A DNA stretch of 64,000 bases from Jannaschia marina (GCF_013404595.1 NZ_JABVAX010000015.1:1-64000), one strand, 5' to 3'; shown: positions 23,719 to 33,340, numbered from the stretch's first letter. Notes: a model not told the origin generated them from the letters alone. Made by a program: numbers and translations.

Positions 23719-24243
23719 CTACCGAGCGAGTTTTCGAAACCAATCGACAGCCTGTGGTTCGACGCGGCTGACGAACGGGTCCTTTCCGTCCATATACGCT
23801 TCCCAAGTGGGAGCATCGCCTCTTGTGAGGCGTTCCTTCACCGCCGAGTATTCCTTCGCTACCTTGGGGTGCGCTATCAGGTAGTCCCTGAACGCGAGAT
23901 GGCGCTCGGCGTGCTGTGAACCTTCTTCGAACATATGGAGGTGATGTGTCCGAGTGCCGCTACTGTCGATCTTCCTGAAATATCGCCTACCTTCAATGCC
24001 GTACGCACCCATTGCCTCATACCCCAAATTTTCGACAGGGGGAGTTTTGGCATCAGCTTCGGCAAGCGTGGAAACCATGCCAAGAATGTCTATTATGGGT
24101 TTGGCTAGGATACCCGGAATCGCGGTACTGCCAATGTGATGAAGGTGAACCGACGTGTTTCCGAATGCCTGCTTTATTGCTTTGGCCTCGTCTTCAAAAG
24201 CCATCTTCCAGAGTGGATCGTGAGGAACGACAAAAGCAACCAT
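23719..24243 (-). CDS. GrpB-family protein
   Basis: This protein is about 174 aa from ATG 24243; an ATG at 24249 is also possible. The family signature is clear: HHIGSTAIPGILAKPIIDIL (about 36-55), LGYEAMGAYGI, GRRYFRK and HHLHMFEEGSQHAERHLAFRDYL. GrpB proteins are nucleotidyltransferase-fold proteins of uncertain function. It is a single gene in the island with no evident partner, and it ends 160 bp from the recombinase start. Confidence 0.85.
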   Translation of the reverse strand: MVAFVVPHDPLWKMAFEDEAKAIKQAFGNTSVHLHHIGSTAIPGILAKPIIDILGMVSTLAEADAKTPPVENLGYEAMGAYGIEGRRYFRKIDSSGTRTHHLHMFEEGSQHAERHLAFRDYLIAHPKVAKEYSAVKERLTRGDAPTWEAYMDGKDPFVSRVEPQAVDWFRKLAR

Positions 24244-24423
24244 GAACATCTATTTGGTTCAGTTGCCCATCATTGGCAACGGCAACTTCGTCCGCGTAGC
24301 TGTCATCCGTGGCTTAGGTGCGCTCGTCGCAGAGCCGCAAGTCCACTCTGAGCCCTTTCTGCTCGTCACACGTCCACCATAGGTTTAGGGTATTGCTAGA
24401 TTTTGAAGAAAGAAATCGACCTG

Positions 24424-24732
24424 ATGCCTGATATTTACGAACTCGTTCTTTGCGACATTTCCGGTGAACATAAACCTGTCGCGGTGTTCAAGTCTGAACG
24501 GCCCTTCATGCCGCTTCACGTTGGCGAACGCTTTGACGATCATGGCTGGGAGCGTCTTGATGGCGTTGGAAAAGTTGGCTCCAAAGAAGAACCGATCCGC
24601 TATCTTGTGTTCGCAACCAAGCATGTCGTCATTGAGGTGGACGGCAAGATGATCTATCAATTCTGCGTTGATCTACAGCCTTATAGCGGCCCGCGATCAC
24701 CTGCTTGGGGCCACCATAATCCAGTTGCGTAG
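24424..24732 (+). CDS. Hypothetical protein
   Basis: This is a 102-aa protein from ATG 24424 (MPDIYELVLCDISGEHKPVA); a TTG at 24403 would add seven residues. It is beta-rich with RPFMPLHVGERFDDHGWERL and YLVFATKHVVIEVDGKMIYQF. No family is recognised. The 217 bp after it contain no gene but share the phrase 'ctgagccctttt' and flanking bases with about 24331-24360, apparently decayed duplicated sequence. Confidence 0.6.
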   Translation: MPDIYELVLCDISGEHKPVAVFKSERPFMPLHVGERFDDHGWERLDGVGKVGSKEEPIRYLVFATKHVVIEVDGKMIYQFCVDLQPYSGPRSPAWGHHNPVA

Positions 24733-24949
24733 CGATGTGCTCAGTCGAAAGGCAGGTTTGTCCCGCAGACCTTTCATTTGGCGAGCATCGGGCTCTGCCG
24801 CACCGCCGCAAGGCCGCTTCTGAGCCCTTTTTTGCCGAGTGCTGCGCAGTGAACAACCGTCTGCTTCCTACAGATCGCATGTACTAAGGCTCGACAAATT
24901 GGCAAGGGGGAGCCAAGGTGAGGCTCTTGATTGAAGAAAGCAAAACGTT

Positions 24950-25579
24950 TTGGACGGATTACTATTCCTCAGCTTTTTGGCCGCAACTCTATTGATTGTA
25001 GTCACACCAGGTCCTTCAGTCGCACTTGCCTCATCTCAGGCTGTGCGTTTTGGGCCTAGAGCAGCCGCTGTCACGGTGGCTGGTGATGCACTTGGTTCGA
25101 TTGTTCACATTCTAATCGCGGTGGCTAGCCTGCAAACACTTATTGGCATGTCAGAAGTTGTGCTGCCGTACCTCCAGATCGCCGGTGGTCTGTTTATTCT
25201 TTATTTGGCGTGGAATTCGCTTCGAACCACCGCCGAACATCAACCAAATGAAGGTCAAAGCACTCAGGTTCCTCGGGCGACTTTCTTTGCCGGCTTCTTT
25301 GCCTGTGTGACGAACCCAAAAGCTATCGTCTTCTTTGTTGCACTGTTTCCGGGGTTCATTTCCTCAGAGCATAGTGTGATCGTTCAGTCGCTGATCTACG
25401 GGGCAATGTTTGTCGGTTTGGACGCCGCCTTCATCTTTGGATACGCATTATTGGCAATGCATGCATTCAACAAGACGATCTCAGGCCGTCTGAGCATTGA
25501 GAGGGTCAGCGGGTTCGGATTAGCAGGCGTGGGTGCGCTTCTCGTTTACAAGGGCTACAAGTCCTTACCATCGAGCTAG
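24950..25579 (+). CDS. LysE/RhtB-family amino-acid exporter
   Basis: This 209-aa inner-membrane protein starts at TTG 24950 and has about six transmembrane helices. Family marks are VVTPGPSVALASSQAVRFG (about 17-35), LQIAGGLFILYLAWNSLRT and FFACVTNPKAIVFFVALFPGF. It probably exports an amino acid or homoserine-lactone-like compound by proton antiport; the substrate is unknown. It converges with a second LysE gene at 25610-26233. Confidence 0.87.
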   Translation: MDGLLFLSFLAATLLIVVTPGPSVALASSQAVRFGPRAAAVTVAGDALGSIVHILIAVASLQTLIGMSEVVLPYLQIAGGLFILYLAWNSLRTTAEHQPNEGQSTQVPRATFFAGFFACVTNPKAIVFFVALFPGFISSEHSVIVQSLIYGAMFVGLDAAFIFGYALLAMHAFNKTISGRLSIERVSGFGLAGVGALLVYKGYKSLPSS

Positions 25580-25609
25580 TCGCGGTAGAGAAAAAACGCC
25601 TAGTCCTGA

Positions 25610-26233
25610 TTACTGAAGCCGAGCCGTCGCCACTTTCAGTCCTGCCATGGTGAAGCCAACGGCAAAAAAGCCTTCGAACCAACGACGTAAACGGACATAC
25701 GCGCGCGTCATGTACGGCGCGGAAAAAAGCAGCGCGTAACCCAGAAACACGACAGTGCTTTGAAGTCCTACAACACCTACAACAGTCGCCAGTTGAGCAG
25801 GCGATGCGTCAGTTGGAACGCCAATCGAGTATAACGCCCCAAAGAAGAGGACCGATTTAGGGTTGGTGATATGGAGCGCTGCGCCTCTGGCGACAAGCGA
25901 GCGTGAAGTTCCTCTGATCGCATTTGTCTTAATGTCCTTAGACGACAATGCAGATCGGGCCGCTTTCCAAGCGAGATACAACAAATATGCCGCTCCGGCA
26001 AATCGGATGACTTCAAAAGCCCATCCATGAGCCAGCATGATTGCTCCAAGTCCGAAGGCGGCAGCAATGGACCATGTTAATGATCCGCATACGATACCGA
26101 CAGCTAGTAGAAGCCCATCTCTGCGTCCACGCGACATTGAAGTCCCTGCAATTGCAAGAGTTGCTGGGCCGGGGCTCATACTCGCCGCCAATGCTGCCAA
26201 GAGTATGACAACTAGGTTAACTTCGCCGAGCAT
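25610..26233 (-). CDS. LysE/RhtB-family amino-acid exporter (second)
   Basis: This 207-aa membrane protein has SMSPGPATLAIAGTSMSRG (about 18-36), AGAAYLLYLAWKAARSAL and ALHITNPKSVLFFGALYSIG. It has six predicted helices and starts at ATG 26233. It is only distantly similar to the neighbouring exporter, so this is not a recent duplication. The two exporters are convergent with a 30-bp gap. Confidence 0.87.
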   Translation of the reverse strand: MLGEVNLVVILLAALAASMSPGPATLAIAGTSMSRGRRDGLLLAVGIVCGSLTWSIAAAFGLGAIMLAHGWAFEVIRFAGAAYLLYLAWKAARSALSSKDIKTNAIRGTSRSLVARGAALHITNPKSVLFFGALYSIGVPTDASPAQLATVVGVVGLQSTVVFLGYALLFSAPYMTRAYVRLRRWFEGFFAVGFTMAGLKVATARLQ

Positions 26234-26543
26234 ATCAGTAACCCCTTCTTTGAGTTGGATAGGAAGCTTGTTACCGGATAAATTCCATCCTGCCCATCTA
26301 CACTTCGCGAAAGCCGACGTTGACGCAGCCGCAGCGAAAGCCCGCTTCGTCCCGCATGTTACCAGTTCATACGCCGCGCCGCGAAGGTCTGCTATGGCCC
26401 CTGCCCCAGTCTCATTAATGAAAAATGCTAAGTGATTGTTCTCATTGCAGGGGCAATCTCATCATTAAAGGACTCCGACAGTTACGAATAACAAACCCTT
26501 CGTGGCAAAACAGCAGTCTGGTCCATCTAGCGAATACTGGTTC
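26234..26543. other. Intergenic stretch without a recognisable gene
   Basis: Both strands were read; only short frames with no protein-like character were found. The sequence resembles the degenerate non-coding filler typical between roseobacter accessory genes. No repeats or terminators stand out. Confidence 0.45.
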
Positions 26544-27143
26544 TCAAGGGCAACCGTCCCCAGAGCAAGCGAATTCTCGCGACACTCGCAGCTCGCCCAG
26601 GTTCGAAACATCAACCGTGTATCCCTCTTCATCGTAGCCAGTTAATATACCCTTCACCGTCAACTCACCCTGAGTAAGCACGACAGCTCCGCCTAACCTA
26701 ACTTCATCGGTTGGAAATTCGGGACATTCGATCCCAGCGCAATTTGCTTTATCAATATCAATCCGGAATTCGCCAAGATCAGTCGCCAGCACGTATTGGC
26801 GATCAACAATTTCGATAAGCACACCGGTCAATGCGACTGACCCGTCAGTTGATGTCAGGGTGACGGGCTCTTCGTCCCAGACCAGTTTGATCGAGTCTGG
26901 GCAGGCGATGCCTATACAGGTCAATCCTTCAATCGGAATTGTAATTGTCCCCATTATTGTATTGAGGCGAATATCCGTATCCGAGGCAGAGACCAATTCA
27001 CCCGTCACGTCGTCATTGCTGTCGTCGCCAAACTTAATCGTCACCGTGTTCTCTGCTTGTGCAAAGACAGTGACAGCGCAGAACGACAGGAACGTGGCGA
27101 GAGGTAGTGCTGAGTTGATCCTATACTTCTTCAAAAAAATCAT
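26544..27143 (-). CDS. Secreted protein with three tandem CxGxxCP repeats
   Basis: This 199-aa protein starts at ATG 27143 and has a signal peptide (LPLATFLSFCAVTVFAQA). The mature part is three units of about 48 aa, each a beta-rich stretch ending in a Cys pair: LTCIGIACP, ANCAGIECP and FACSGDGCP. Each unit has a G-L-x-G-x-L.. turn and an aromatic/Asp before the Cys pair (for example YVLATDLGEFRIDIDKANC). Similar single repeats occur in Rhodobacteraceae phosphate-type binding proteins as I recall. It is 136 bp downstream of the LysM-solute-binding gene on the same strand, so a joint periplasmic function is likely. Confidence 0.7.
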   Translation of the reverse strand: MIFLKKYRINSALPLATFLSFCAVTVFAQAENTVTIKFGDDSNDDVTGELVSASDTDIRLNTIMGTITIPIEGLTCIGIACPDSIKLVWDEEPVTLTSTDGSVALTGVLIEIVDRQYVLATDLGEFRIDIDKANCAGIECPEFPTDEVRLGGAVVLTQGELTVKGILTGYDEEGYTVDVSNLGELRVSREFACSGDGCP

Positions 27144-27279
27144 GTGAACTTTCCCAGTCGTTCGTGCTGTCGCCTTTAACCATGTGCTCGCAAGCTTGCT
27201 CATTGTTATCTTGCTTAACTTCAGGCCGTTTCAGCCCCGCATCTGGCAGCGTGTTTGCGCTGTTGATGTGGGTCAGATT

Positions 27280-28359
27280 TCATTCGGAGTAGGAGGCGTT
27301 AAATTCTTCCAAGTGACGGCGTACCGTTGTGAACCAAACGCCCGAATCCTTGATCTGGGTCAGGCCGCTGTTGAAGGTCGCAACCAGTTCTTCACTCTGC
27401 GGATGTGTTTTAGCAATGAGTGCTCGGATCGGGGAAACGTAGGACAATTGCTCGTGAAACATAATGGAAGATGGGTCTTCAAGATTGCTCAGCATTGGTT
27501 CGGCAGCATCCGTCGCGACGACAGCCACGTCAACTTCGCCTTCGATGACAGCTTCGAGACATCCTAAAGAATCCGGGCGACGCACAATCGAAATTTCTGG
27601 CTCTCTTAGTCCAACTTCTTCGATCATCGCAGTCGAGAATCCTTCGGCACGGCAGAGTGACTTACCAACTAGCTGCGAATGCTCGGTATATTCAGTGATA
27701 CCGCCGATCGTGTAGTAGGCAATAATCTGGCGATAAAGCGGTTCGGTCCAGTTAAAGTTGTTACACCGAAACTGAGAGTCATCGTTCAGTTGATCAAGCA
27801 ACTCGCAATTCGGCCGGCTCCATCCAATGCTAAAGTCATACGCGTGATCTGTAAGCAATGGGGTCAGATGGGCCCCACCGTCATTGATGAAGTCAATTTG
27901 GTAATCCGGATTACCATTCGCTTCGGCGAGGGCAAGATTTGTAATCTCGGTCAACATGCCCCCCTGCGCCTGGTCTTCATCCGCGAATGGGGCCCATCCT
28001 GTGCCGGTGAGCACGCGGATCGGACGGTTTTGCGAGGGGCCAGGAAGCGCTTCTGTTGTTTGTTCGCGACGGATATTTTCAGCACTCGCGGTGGACTCAC
28101 CGATCTCCTCGCTCAAACAAGGGATAATTAACTTTTGACCAACACGGATCAAGGCAGGGTCCCTTCCGATTGTTTCGGCATTGGCGTTGTAGATGAGGCT
28201 AAAACTTTCAGGACTTCCATATGCCCTTTGAGCGATCCCGCTCAGAAAATCGCCCGAGCGAACCGTGTAATCTTGTCCGCACGAAATAGCCTGCGCACTC
28301 ACTTCAGACGGCATGAGGAAGCTACTGCAAATAAATACTGTAGATAGCGTGTACTTCAT
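27280..28359 (-). CDS. LysM domain fused to family 3 solute-binding domain
   Basis: This is a 359-aa exported protein from ATG 28359, with a signal peptide ending SAQA. A LysM peptidoglycan-binding module covers about 27-81 (CGQDYTVRSGDFLSGIAQRA, then IRVGQKLIIPC). A linker is followed by a bacterial family 3 solute-binding fold (about 110-355) starting IRVLTGTGWAPFADE and containing DFSIGWSRPNC and GEVDVAVVATDAAEP. The LysM part would tether it to the cell wall, so it may be a sensor or scavenger rather than part of an ABC importer; no permease is adjacent. Confidence 0.8.
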   Translation of the reverse strand: MKYTLSTVFICSSFLMPSEVSAQAISCGQDYTVRSGDFLSGIAQRAYGSPESFSLIYNANAETIGRDPALIRVGQKLIIPCLSEEIGESTASAENIRREQTTEALPGPSQNRPIRVLTGTGWAPFADEDQAQGGMLTEITNLALAEANGNPDYQIDFINDGGAHLTPLLTDHAYDFSIGWSRPNCELLDQLNDDSQFRCNNFNWTEPLYRQIIAYYTIGGITEYTEHSQLVGKSLCRAEGFSTAMIEEVGLREPEISIVRRPDSLGCLEAVIEGEVDVAVVATDAAEPMLSNLEDPSSIMFHEQLSYVSPIRALIAKTHPQSEELVATFNSGLTQIKDSGVWFTTVRRHLEEFNASYSE

Positions 28360-28847
28360 CTCTTGTTCCTTTTCGTTAGCAACATCGCCTCTGGAAACCC
28401 AACGCGAGCAGCATGGACTACTATACCAATGCGAATCTGGTACCATTGTTTTATGACGAAAAAAAGGCATTAACAGAGTAAGACCATGGCCAACGAGTTG
28501 GAGCAGCAGCGAACAAACAGACTATTGGCCTGACTTTGTTGGGTCTTGCACCGTTGGAGGGCGCCGCTCCAGACGTGAGAAAGAGGCGACTGACGCATTT
28601 CGTTTTTCGGCGATCGCCGTCTCAAAAAACCATCATCCATATGGTACGCGTTCAGCCGCCAACAACTTGAACATTTCAGGTTCAACGTTTTTCACAAAAC
28701 CATCAGTTCAGTCGCCGATGAAGGGCTCAACTCGGGATGGCAGCCGATGGCCAAACATCTATTACCTGGAGTAAAATTGTCGAATTTGTCGCTCGCTAGT
28801 TCGCGCTCAAACATTTTCGCGCAAGGCAATCTACCAGTCGAACCCTT
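28360..28847. other. Intergenic stretch of about 490 bp without a recognisable gene
   Basis: Both strands lack a convincing gene. TACCA-N9-TGGTA inverted repeat (about 28424-28444) lies about 65 bp upstream of the LysM-binding protein and could be an operator. The remainder has lower GC and only short frames. Confidence 0.45.
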
Positions 28848-29594
28848 TCACTCAACCACCAACATCACCCGGCGCGGGTGGTTGAGTGAGCTAAGATATT
28901 CGATGGGATTACCATCTTTGTCAGAAGTGACGGAATCAATGATCAAGGCTACCTCACCCTGCTTCATATCCAGCGTTTCGAGGTCCTGAGTGGAGATTGT
29001 TCCGGAACTGATCGTTGCTTTGGCTGTGCCAATGGCAATGTCATAGCGGTCTCTGAGAAGACCATAGAGAGAAAGATCACGGACCAGATCGGTTGCCGTA
29101 AGCCCCGGAACCAAGGCTGTTGGTATCCAAGTTGTCTCAATACAAAAGGGCTGCTCATTCACTGTCCGAAGACGTTTGATAATGAAGAGCGGGTCACCGA
29201 CTTCTACATCAAGCCGGTCCGCGATGCGCACGCTTGCCTGCCCCTGCTCGAAAAACATCAGCTTACTGCCGGCTTTTCCTCCTGATGCCCCGACGATCTC
29301 GGTAATCGGTTGCGAAAATGAGTGCGCGGAAATTGGTCTAAGGACCGTCGGTGACGGGATATAGGTTCCGCTGGTGCCCCGTCTCTCAAGAAGCCCCTCT
29401 GCGATGAGATTGTCGATCGCCTTGCGAAGTGTTGCTCGATGCACATCGAAGCGTTCGCACAAATCTCGCTCAGACGGGATTCGGTCACCAGCGATGTAGT
29501 TGCGTTGTTCGACCAGTTGGCGCAGTGAAGCCTGCACTTTCTCATAGACCAGCGGTTGTTTTTCAGTCTGCTGCAATCGTTGCCCCCTACCCAT
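28848..29594 (-). CDS. GntR/UTRA transcriptional regulator of the Amadori locus
   Basis: This 248-aa regulator has an N-terminal GntR winged helix (about 17-80): LVEQRNYIAGDRIPSERDLC, then FDVHRATLRKAIDNLIAEGL and RRGTSGTYI. The C-terminal UTRA (HutC/FrlR-type) sugar-phosphate-sensing domain runs from about 95, with FCIETTWIPTALVPGL. It is divergent from frlB and almost certainly controls that operon, with a fructosyl-amine 6-phosphate as likely effector. A candidate site lies at 29755-29773. Confidence 0.9.
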   Translation of the reverse strand: MGRGQRLQQTEKQPLVYEKVQASLRQLVEQRNYIAGDRIPSERDLCERFDVHRATLRKAIDNLIAEGLLERRGTSGTYIPSPTVLRPISAHSFSQPITEIVGASGGKAGSKLMFFEQGQASVRIADRLDVEVGDPLFIIKRLRTVNEQPFCIETTWIPTALVPGLTATDLVRDLSLYGLLRDRYDIAIGTAKATISSGTISTQDLETLDMKQGEVALIIDSVTSDKDGNPIEYLSSLNHPRRVMLVVE

Positions 29595-29754
29595 TCGACA
29601 CCTGTTTCGAGAACTGGTCTATTTTCAGATGCAACTTAAGACAAGAAATACTTGGCATAAGTTGATCCGGCAACTGTACCAATCGATCTGCATTCGAGCT
29701 GCTAGCACAAAGATCATGGCTCCCGTTGACAGCCCCCCAATAGTCCAGTTAGCA

Positions 29755-29773
29755 TTTGGTCTAACGCACCAAA
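29755..29773. promoter_or_regulatory. Candidate operator for the frl operon
   Basis: TTTGGT-ctaacgc-ACCAAA is a 6-7-6 inverted repeat 18 bp upstream of the frlB ATG. Its half GGTCTA recurs at about 29610-29616 near the regulator start. The position fits repression by the divergent GntR/UTRA protein. Confidence 0.5.
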
Positions 29774-29791
29774 GAATCATGAGGACATGAA

Positions 29792-30820
29792 ATGACAGGC
29801 GAGACTTCCCGAAAAGAAACAGTAGCAGCACTTCAGGGAGCGGCTGACTCAGTGCGAGATGCAGCAGCACTTGGACGGAAGCTGGCAAAAGACATCGACC
29901 GGATTTATTTTGTCGCCTGTGGTGCTCCAAACCGCTCGATGCTGGCGCTCGAATACTGGATCCAGCACTACAGCCCCTCACTCGAAGTTCGCCGCTACTT
30001 CCCTGCCGAGTTCATGACGCAGGAAACGCCTCGTCTCGATGATCGCACTCTGGTCGTCATGGGCTCGAAATCCGGGACCACGAAGGAAACCGTCGAAGGC
30101 GCGGTCTACTTCAAAGACACCCCGGCAATCACAGTCGGTTTCACAACGACTGAAGACAAGCCACTGGCACAGGCCGTTGATCATGCGATCCTGACGACCG
30201 AAGCCGAACGCGATATTGTTGGTCTGCCTCATACCTCCATGGCGATTGCAATGATGGGCTTTATGGGCGGACTTCTTGGTGAGCGCGACGGTTGGGAACT
30301 TGAAGAAAAACTTTTGTCCTCCCTCGAAGCTCTGCCTGAAGCAGCGGCTGAATCGAAGATCAGCAACGAGGATCGAGCGACTGAACATGCGCTCGCGCTC
30401 AAAGACGATAAGACGATCTATCACGTCGCCTCCGGCCCGATGTTCTGCACCGCTTATGTCTTTGGTGTCTGCACGCTGATGGAAATGCAGTGGCTCAACA
30501 GCACACCGCTGGAAGGGGCCGAGTTCTTCCATGGACCGTTCGAAGTGATGGACAAGGATGTCCCGTTCTTCCTCCTGCTTGGCGAAGACCCAAGCCGCCC
30601 ACTGATGGAGCGTGTCGTTCGCTTCTCCGAGAAGTATGGCAAACGCCTCTTCATCTACGATTCCAAAGACTACGAGATGCCCGGCATCGCGCCCGAGGTC
30701 CGTGCGATCGTTGCACCCTACATCATCGGCGTGGCGCTCGACCGCATCGGCGAACTGCTGGCCGAGCATCACGACCACCCGCTCGAAACGCGACGCTACA
30801 TGTGGAAAGTGGACTACTGA
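29792..30820 (+). CDS. frlB: FrlB-like fructoselysine-6-phosphate deglycase (SIS fold)
   Basis: This 342-aa protein, close to E. coli FrlB (340), has two SIS domains. Seen are IYFVACGAPNRSMLALEYWI, the phosphosugar loop MGSKSGTTKETVE (about 86-98), YHVASGPMFCTAYVFGVCTL and FHGPFEVMDK. FrlB-type enzymes split 6-phosphorylated Amadori products into glucose 6-phosphate and the free amine or amino acid. A GAGG site lies 8 nt before the ATG. The frlD-like kinase starts 2 bp after the stop. The true substrate could be another deoxyfructosyl amino acid. Confidence 0.85.
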   Translation: MTGETSRKETVAALQGAADSVRDAAALGRKLAKDIDRIYFVACGAPNRSMLALEYWIQHYSPSLEVRRYFPAEFMTQETPRLDDRTLVVMGSKSGTTKETVEGAVYFKDTPAITVGFTTTEDKPLAQAVDHAILTTEAERDIVGLPHTSMAIAMMGFMGGLLGERDGWELEEKLLSSLEALPEAAAESKISNEDRATEHALALKDDKTIYHVASGPMFCTAYVFGVCTLMEMQWLNSTPLEGAEFFHGPFEVMDKDVPFFLLLGEDPSRPLMERVVRFSEKYGKRLFIYDSKDYEMPGIAPEVRAIVAPYIIGVALDRIGELLAEHHDHPLETRRYMWKVDY

Positions 30821-30822
30821 TC

Positions 30823-31665
30823 ATGACCCGCGTCCTTGGCCTTGGTGACAATACCGTCGACATCTACGTCGATCATGGCCTGCAATACCCAGGCGGCAAT
30901 TCTGTGAACTTCGCTGTCTATGCGAAACGCCTGGGAGTGGACGCGGCCTATCTTGGGTGTGTGGGTGACGATGCGCTTGGCCGCATCGTCATCGACGCTC
31001 TCGAAGACGAAGGTGTCGATACGTCACGCACGCGATTGACCCAAACTCCGACATCCTGGTCGCGCGTTCGTCACTCAGATGGGGATCGCTGGTTTGATGG
31101 TAGTCATCTCTACACTGATGAGGATTACGCTCTGACAGATGACGATCTGGACTTCATGTCAGAGTTCGATCTGGTCCACACAGGGGTCAACTCGCGTCTG
31201 GATAAAAGACTGCGGGACATCACATCGCGCACGAAGCTGCTGAGCTACGATTTCTCGGACAAATACAGCGAGCAAACGATCGCGATGGCCGCGCCTTTCG
31301 TGGATGTTGTAGCCCTATCGACAGCCGATCAGCCAAAAGAACGCGCTATTGGTTGGGCGCGGCTTGTCGCGTCTTACGGCCCCAAAACCGTTCTCATCAC
31401 GCGCGGATCGGAAGGAGCGATCTGCCTGCATGAAAACGCTTGGTATCGCCAGAGCATCGTGGAGGTCGATGCAACGGACACATTGGGCGCTGGAGACGCC
31501 TTTCTGACAGCTTTTCTCGTGCGGCGCCTGAAAGGTGCTGACGTGCCGCAAGCAATGCATGACGCCGCGACTTTCGCAGCGCGTGTTTGCACCGAGGAAG
31601 CGGCGTTTGGACATGGCTCGCCGGTTTGCCCCGGCCAGCCGGGTCTTGAACGGCCATCTGCGTAA
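30823..31665 (+). CDS. frlD: FrlD-like PfkB-family fructosamine 6-kinase
   Basis: This 280-aa PfkB-family sugar kinase starts at ATG 30823. Typical features are VLGLGDNTVDIYVDHG (Asp near the N-terminus), YPGGNSVNFAVYAKRLG (about 24-40) and the C-terminal catalytic signature DATDTLGAGDAFLTAFL with the base Asp in GAGD. It should phosphorylate imported Amadori compounds at O6 to make the FrlB substrate. It lies between frlB and the ABC transporter in the same operon. Confidence 0.87.
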   Translation: MTRVLGLGDNTVDIYVDHGLQYPGGNSVNFAVYAKRLGVDAAYLGCVGDDALGRIVIDALEDEGVDTSRTRLTQTPTSWSRVRHSDGDRWFDGSHLYTDEDYALTDDDLDFMSEFDLVHTGVNSRLDKRLRDITSRTKLLSYDFSDKYSEQTIAMAAPFVDVVALSTADQPKERAIGWARLVASYGPKTVLITRGSEGAICLHENAWYRQSIVEVDATDTLGAGDAFLTAFLVRRLKGADVPQAMHDAATFAARVCTEEAAFGHGSPVCPGQPGLERPSA

Positions 31666-31704
31666 AGCACCACCCGAAAATGTATCCAAGGGAGGATCAC
31701 ACCA

Positions 31705-33324
31705 ATGAAAACCTTTAACTCAGGCATGAAGGCCGGGTTCACCAGAACCGCCAGCGTGCTCGCGCTCGGCCTTGTGGCCGGTGCCGCGATGGCGGATGGG
31801 CACGCTGCCTATTTGACCGATGCTGACAACGTTCCGTCAGAAGATCAGCGTGGCGGCACACTCGTCGCCGGGTTTCACATTCCGTTGACACATCCGAATG
31901 GTGCGGTTGCGTCCGGCTTGCGGAACATCGTCGGGACTCAGATCCATGCAGGGCTTATTCGCCTGAACGATGATTATGAGCCGATCCCCTATCTCGCCAA
32001 TGAGTGGGGCTTTTCCGAAGACGGTCTTCAGTTCAACGTCGAGCTGAATGAAAATGCCGTGTTCCATGACGGTGAACAGATCACCTGCACAGACGTTGCC
32101 TTCAGTATTGCGACCTCGCAGGCAAACCACCCGTTCAAGTCGATGTTCGCACCTGTCTCCAGCGTGGATGGCGGTGACTCCACCAGCTGCACCATCAATC
32201 TGGACGCACCGCATCCAGCACTTCTGATGGCACTTACGCCGGGTCTTCTGCCGATCATTCCCGAGCACATCTTCAACGACGGGCAGGAAATGCCGACCCA
32301 TCCGCGTTTGACGCAGGACATCGTCGGCTCGGGTCCGTTCCGTGTCACTGAATGGAATGGTCAGGACATCGTTCGCCTTGAGCGGTTTGAAGACTTCTTC
32401 ATCGACGGCCTGCCCTACCTGGACGAGATCGTTCTCGACATCGTGCAGGATCAGTCCACGCTGGCGCTCGGTCTGGAATCTGGTCAGTACGACATGATTT
32501 CTATCTGGTCGGGTGATGACGTGGTGCGCTTCCAAGGCGACGACCGCTTCAACGTGATCGACCAGGGTTTTGAAGCCATCGGTTCCATTCCGTGGTTGCA
32601 GATCAACGTGCGCGATGAAGTTCTCTCCGATCCGCGTGTGCGTCAGGCGCTTTGGCTGGCTTACGATTTCGAAGAATACAACGATGTCGTCTATGCGGGT
32701 CAGCATCGTCGGCAATGTACGGGTATCCAGAGCCAGAGCCCATTCTACAATGCGGATGCGGAATGCTATGATCGCGATGTCGAAGCGTCTCGCGCCCTTC
32801 TCGCCGAAGCGGGCTACCCCGATGGCCTTGAGCTGACAATCTCAACCTTCCCCGGTCAGTTGCAAACCGGTGCCGAAGTTCTTCAGCGTCAGTTCGCCGA
32901 AGCGGGCATCACGCTCAACATCGACGTCAAACCCGATGAAGTGACGCTTCTGAACGAAGTCACGGCAGAAGACAGCCCTTATCAACTGTCACTTGTCGGT
33001 CTCTGGAATTGGGGTGATCCGGTTATCGGTGTGAGCCGCAGCTATGTCTGTGACAATCGCCGTGTCGGCGTCGCGTTCTCCAACATGAGCTGGTACTGCA
33101 ATGAGGAAGTGGATGCGGTCTTCGCAGAAGCCGCACAGACCGTCGATCTCGATGCACGGCGCGACCTCTACTTCCAGGTTCAGGACATGCTCAACGCAGA
33201 TGTGCCGGTGATCCCCCTGACCAACGAGGTCTGGTATACTCCGATGCAACTGAGCGTGCAGAACCCGCCGAACGGCGTCTGGGGCTGGATGGATAGCTGG
33301 GCCGAGACCTGGATTCAGAACTAA
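31705..33324 (+). CDS. ABC transporter solute-binding protein (family 5, peptide/opine type)
   Basis: This 539-aa periplasmic protein has a signal peptide (VLALGLVAGAAMA-DGH). It has the family 5 pattern: RGGTLVAGF at the mature start, IHAGLIRLNDDYEPIPYLAN, ITCTDVAFSI, DIVGSGPFRVTEW and GLELTISTFPGQ. A GGAGG site precedes the ATG. In this operon it most likely captures fructosyl-amino acids or glycated peptides. It is followed by a strong stem-loop before the permeases. Confidence 0.88.
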   Translation: MKTFNSGMKAGFTRTASVLALGLVAGAAMADGHAAYLTDADNVPSEDQRGGTLVAGFHIPLTHPNGAVASGLRNIVGTQIHAGLIRLNDDYEPIPYLANEWGFSEDGLQFNVELNENAVFHDGEQITCTDVAFSIATSQANHPFKSMFAPVSSVDGGDSTSCTINLDAPHPALLMALTPGLLPIIPEHIFNDGQEMPTHPRLTQDIVGSGPFRVTEWNGQDIVRLERFEDFFIDGLPYLDEIVLDIVQDQSTLALGLESGQYDMISIWSGDDVVRFQGDDRFNVIDQGFEAIGSIPWLQINVRDEVLSDPRVRQALWLAYDFEEYNDVVYAGQHRRQCTGIQSQSPFYNADAECYDRDVEASRALLAEAGYPDGLELTISTFPGQLQTGAEVLQRQFAEAGITLNIDVKPDEVTLLNEVTAEDSPYQLSLVGLWNWGDPVIGVSRSYVCDNRRVGVAFSNMSWYCNEEVDAVFAEAAQTVDLDARRDLYFQVQDMLNADVPVIPLTNEVWYTPMQLSVQNPPNGVWGWMDSWAETWIQN

Positions 33325-33340
33325 CACCGGACCTCCCGTG

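Noticed and set aside
22995..23720. Tn3-family transposon ends around the serine recombinase
   Set aside because: No Tn3-type terminal inverted repeats or transposase gene were found; only a local TTTTGCGG/CCGCAAAA repeat.
26037..26435. + strand open frame opposite the second LysE gene
   Set aside because: It lies mainly antisense to the exporter and has no start context or domain; it is a shadow frame.
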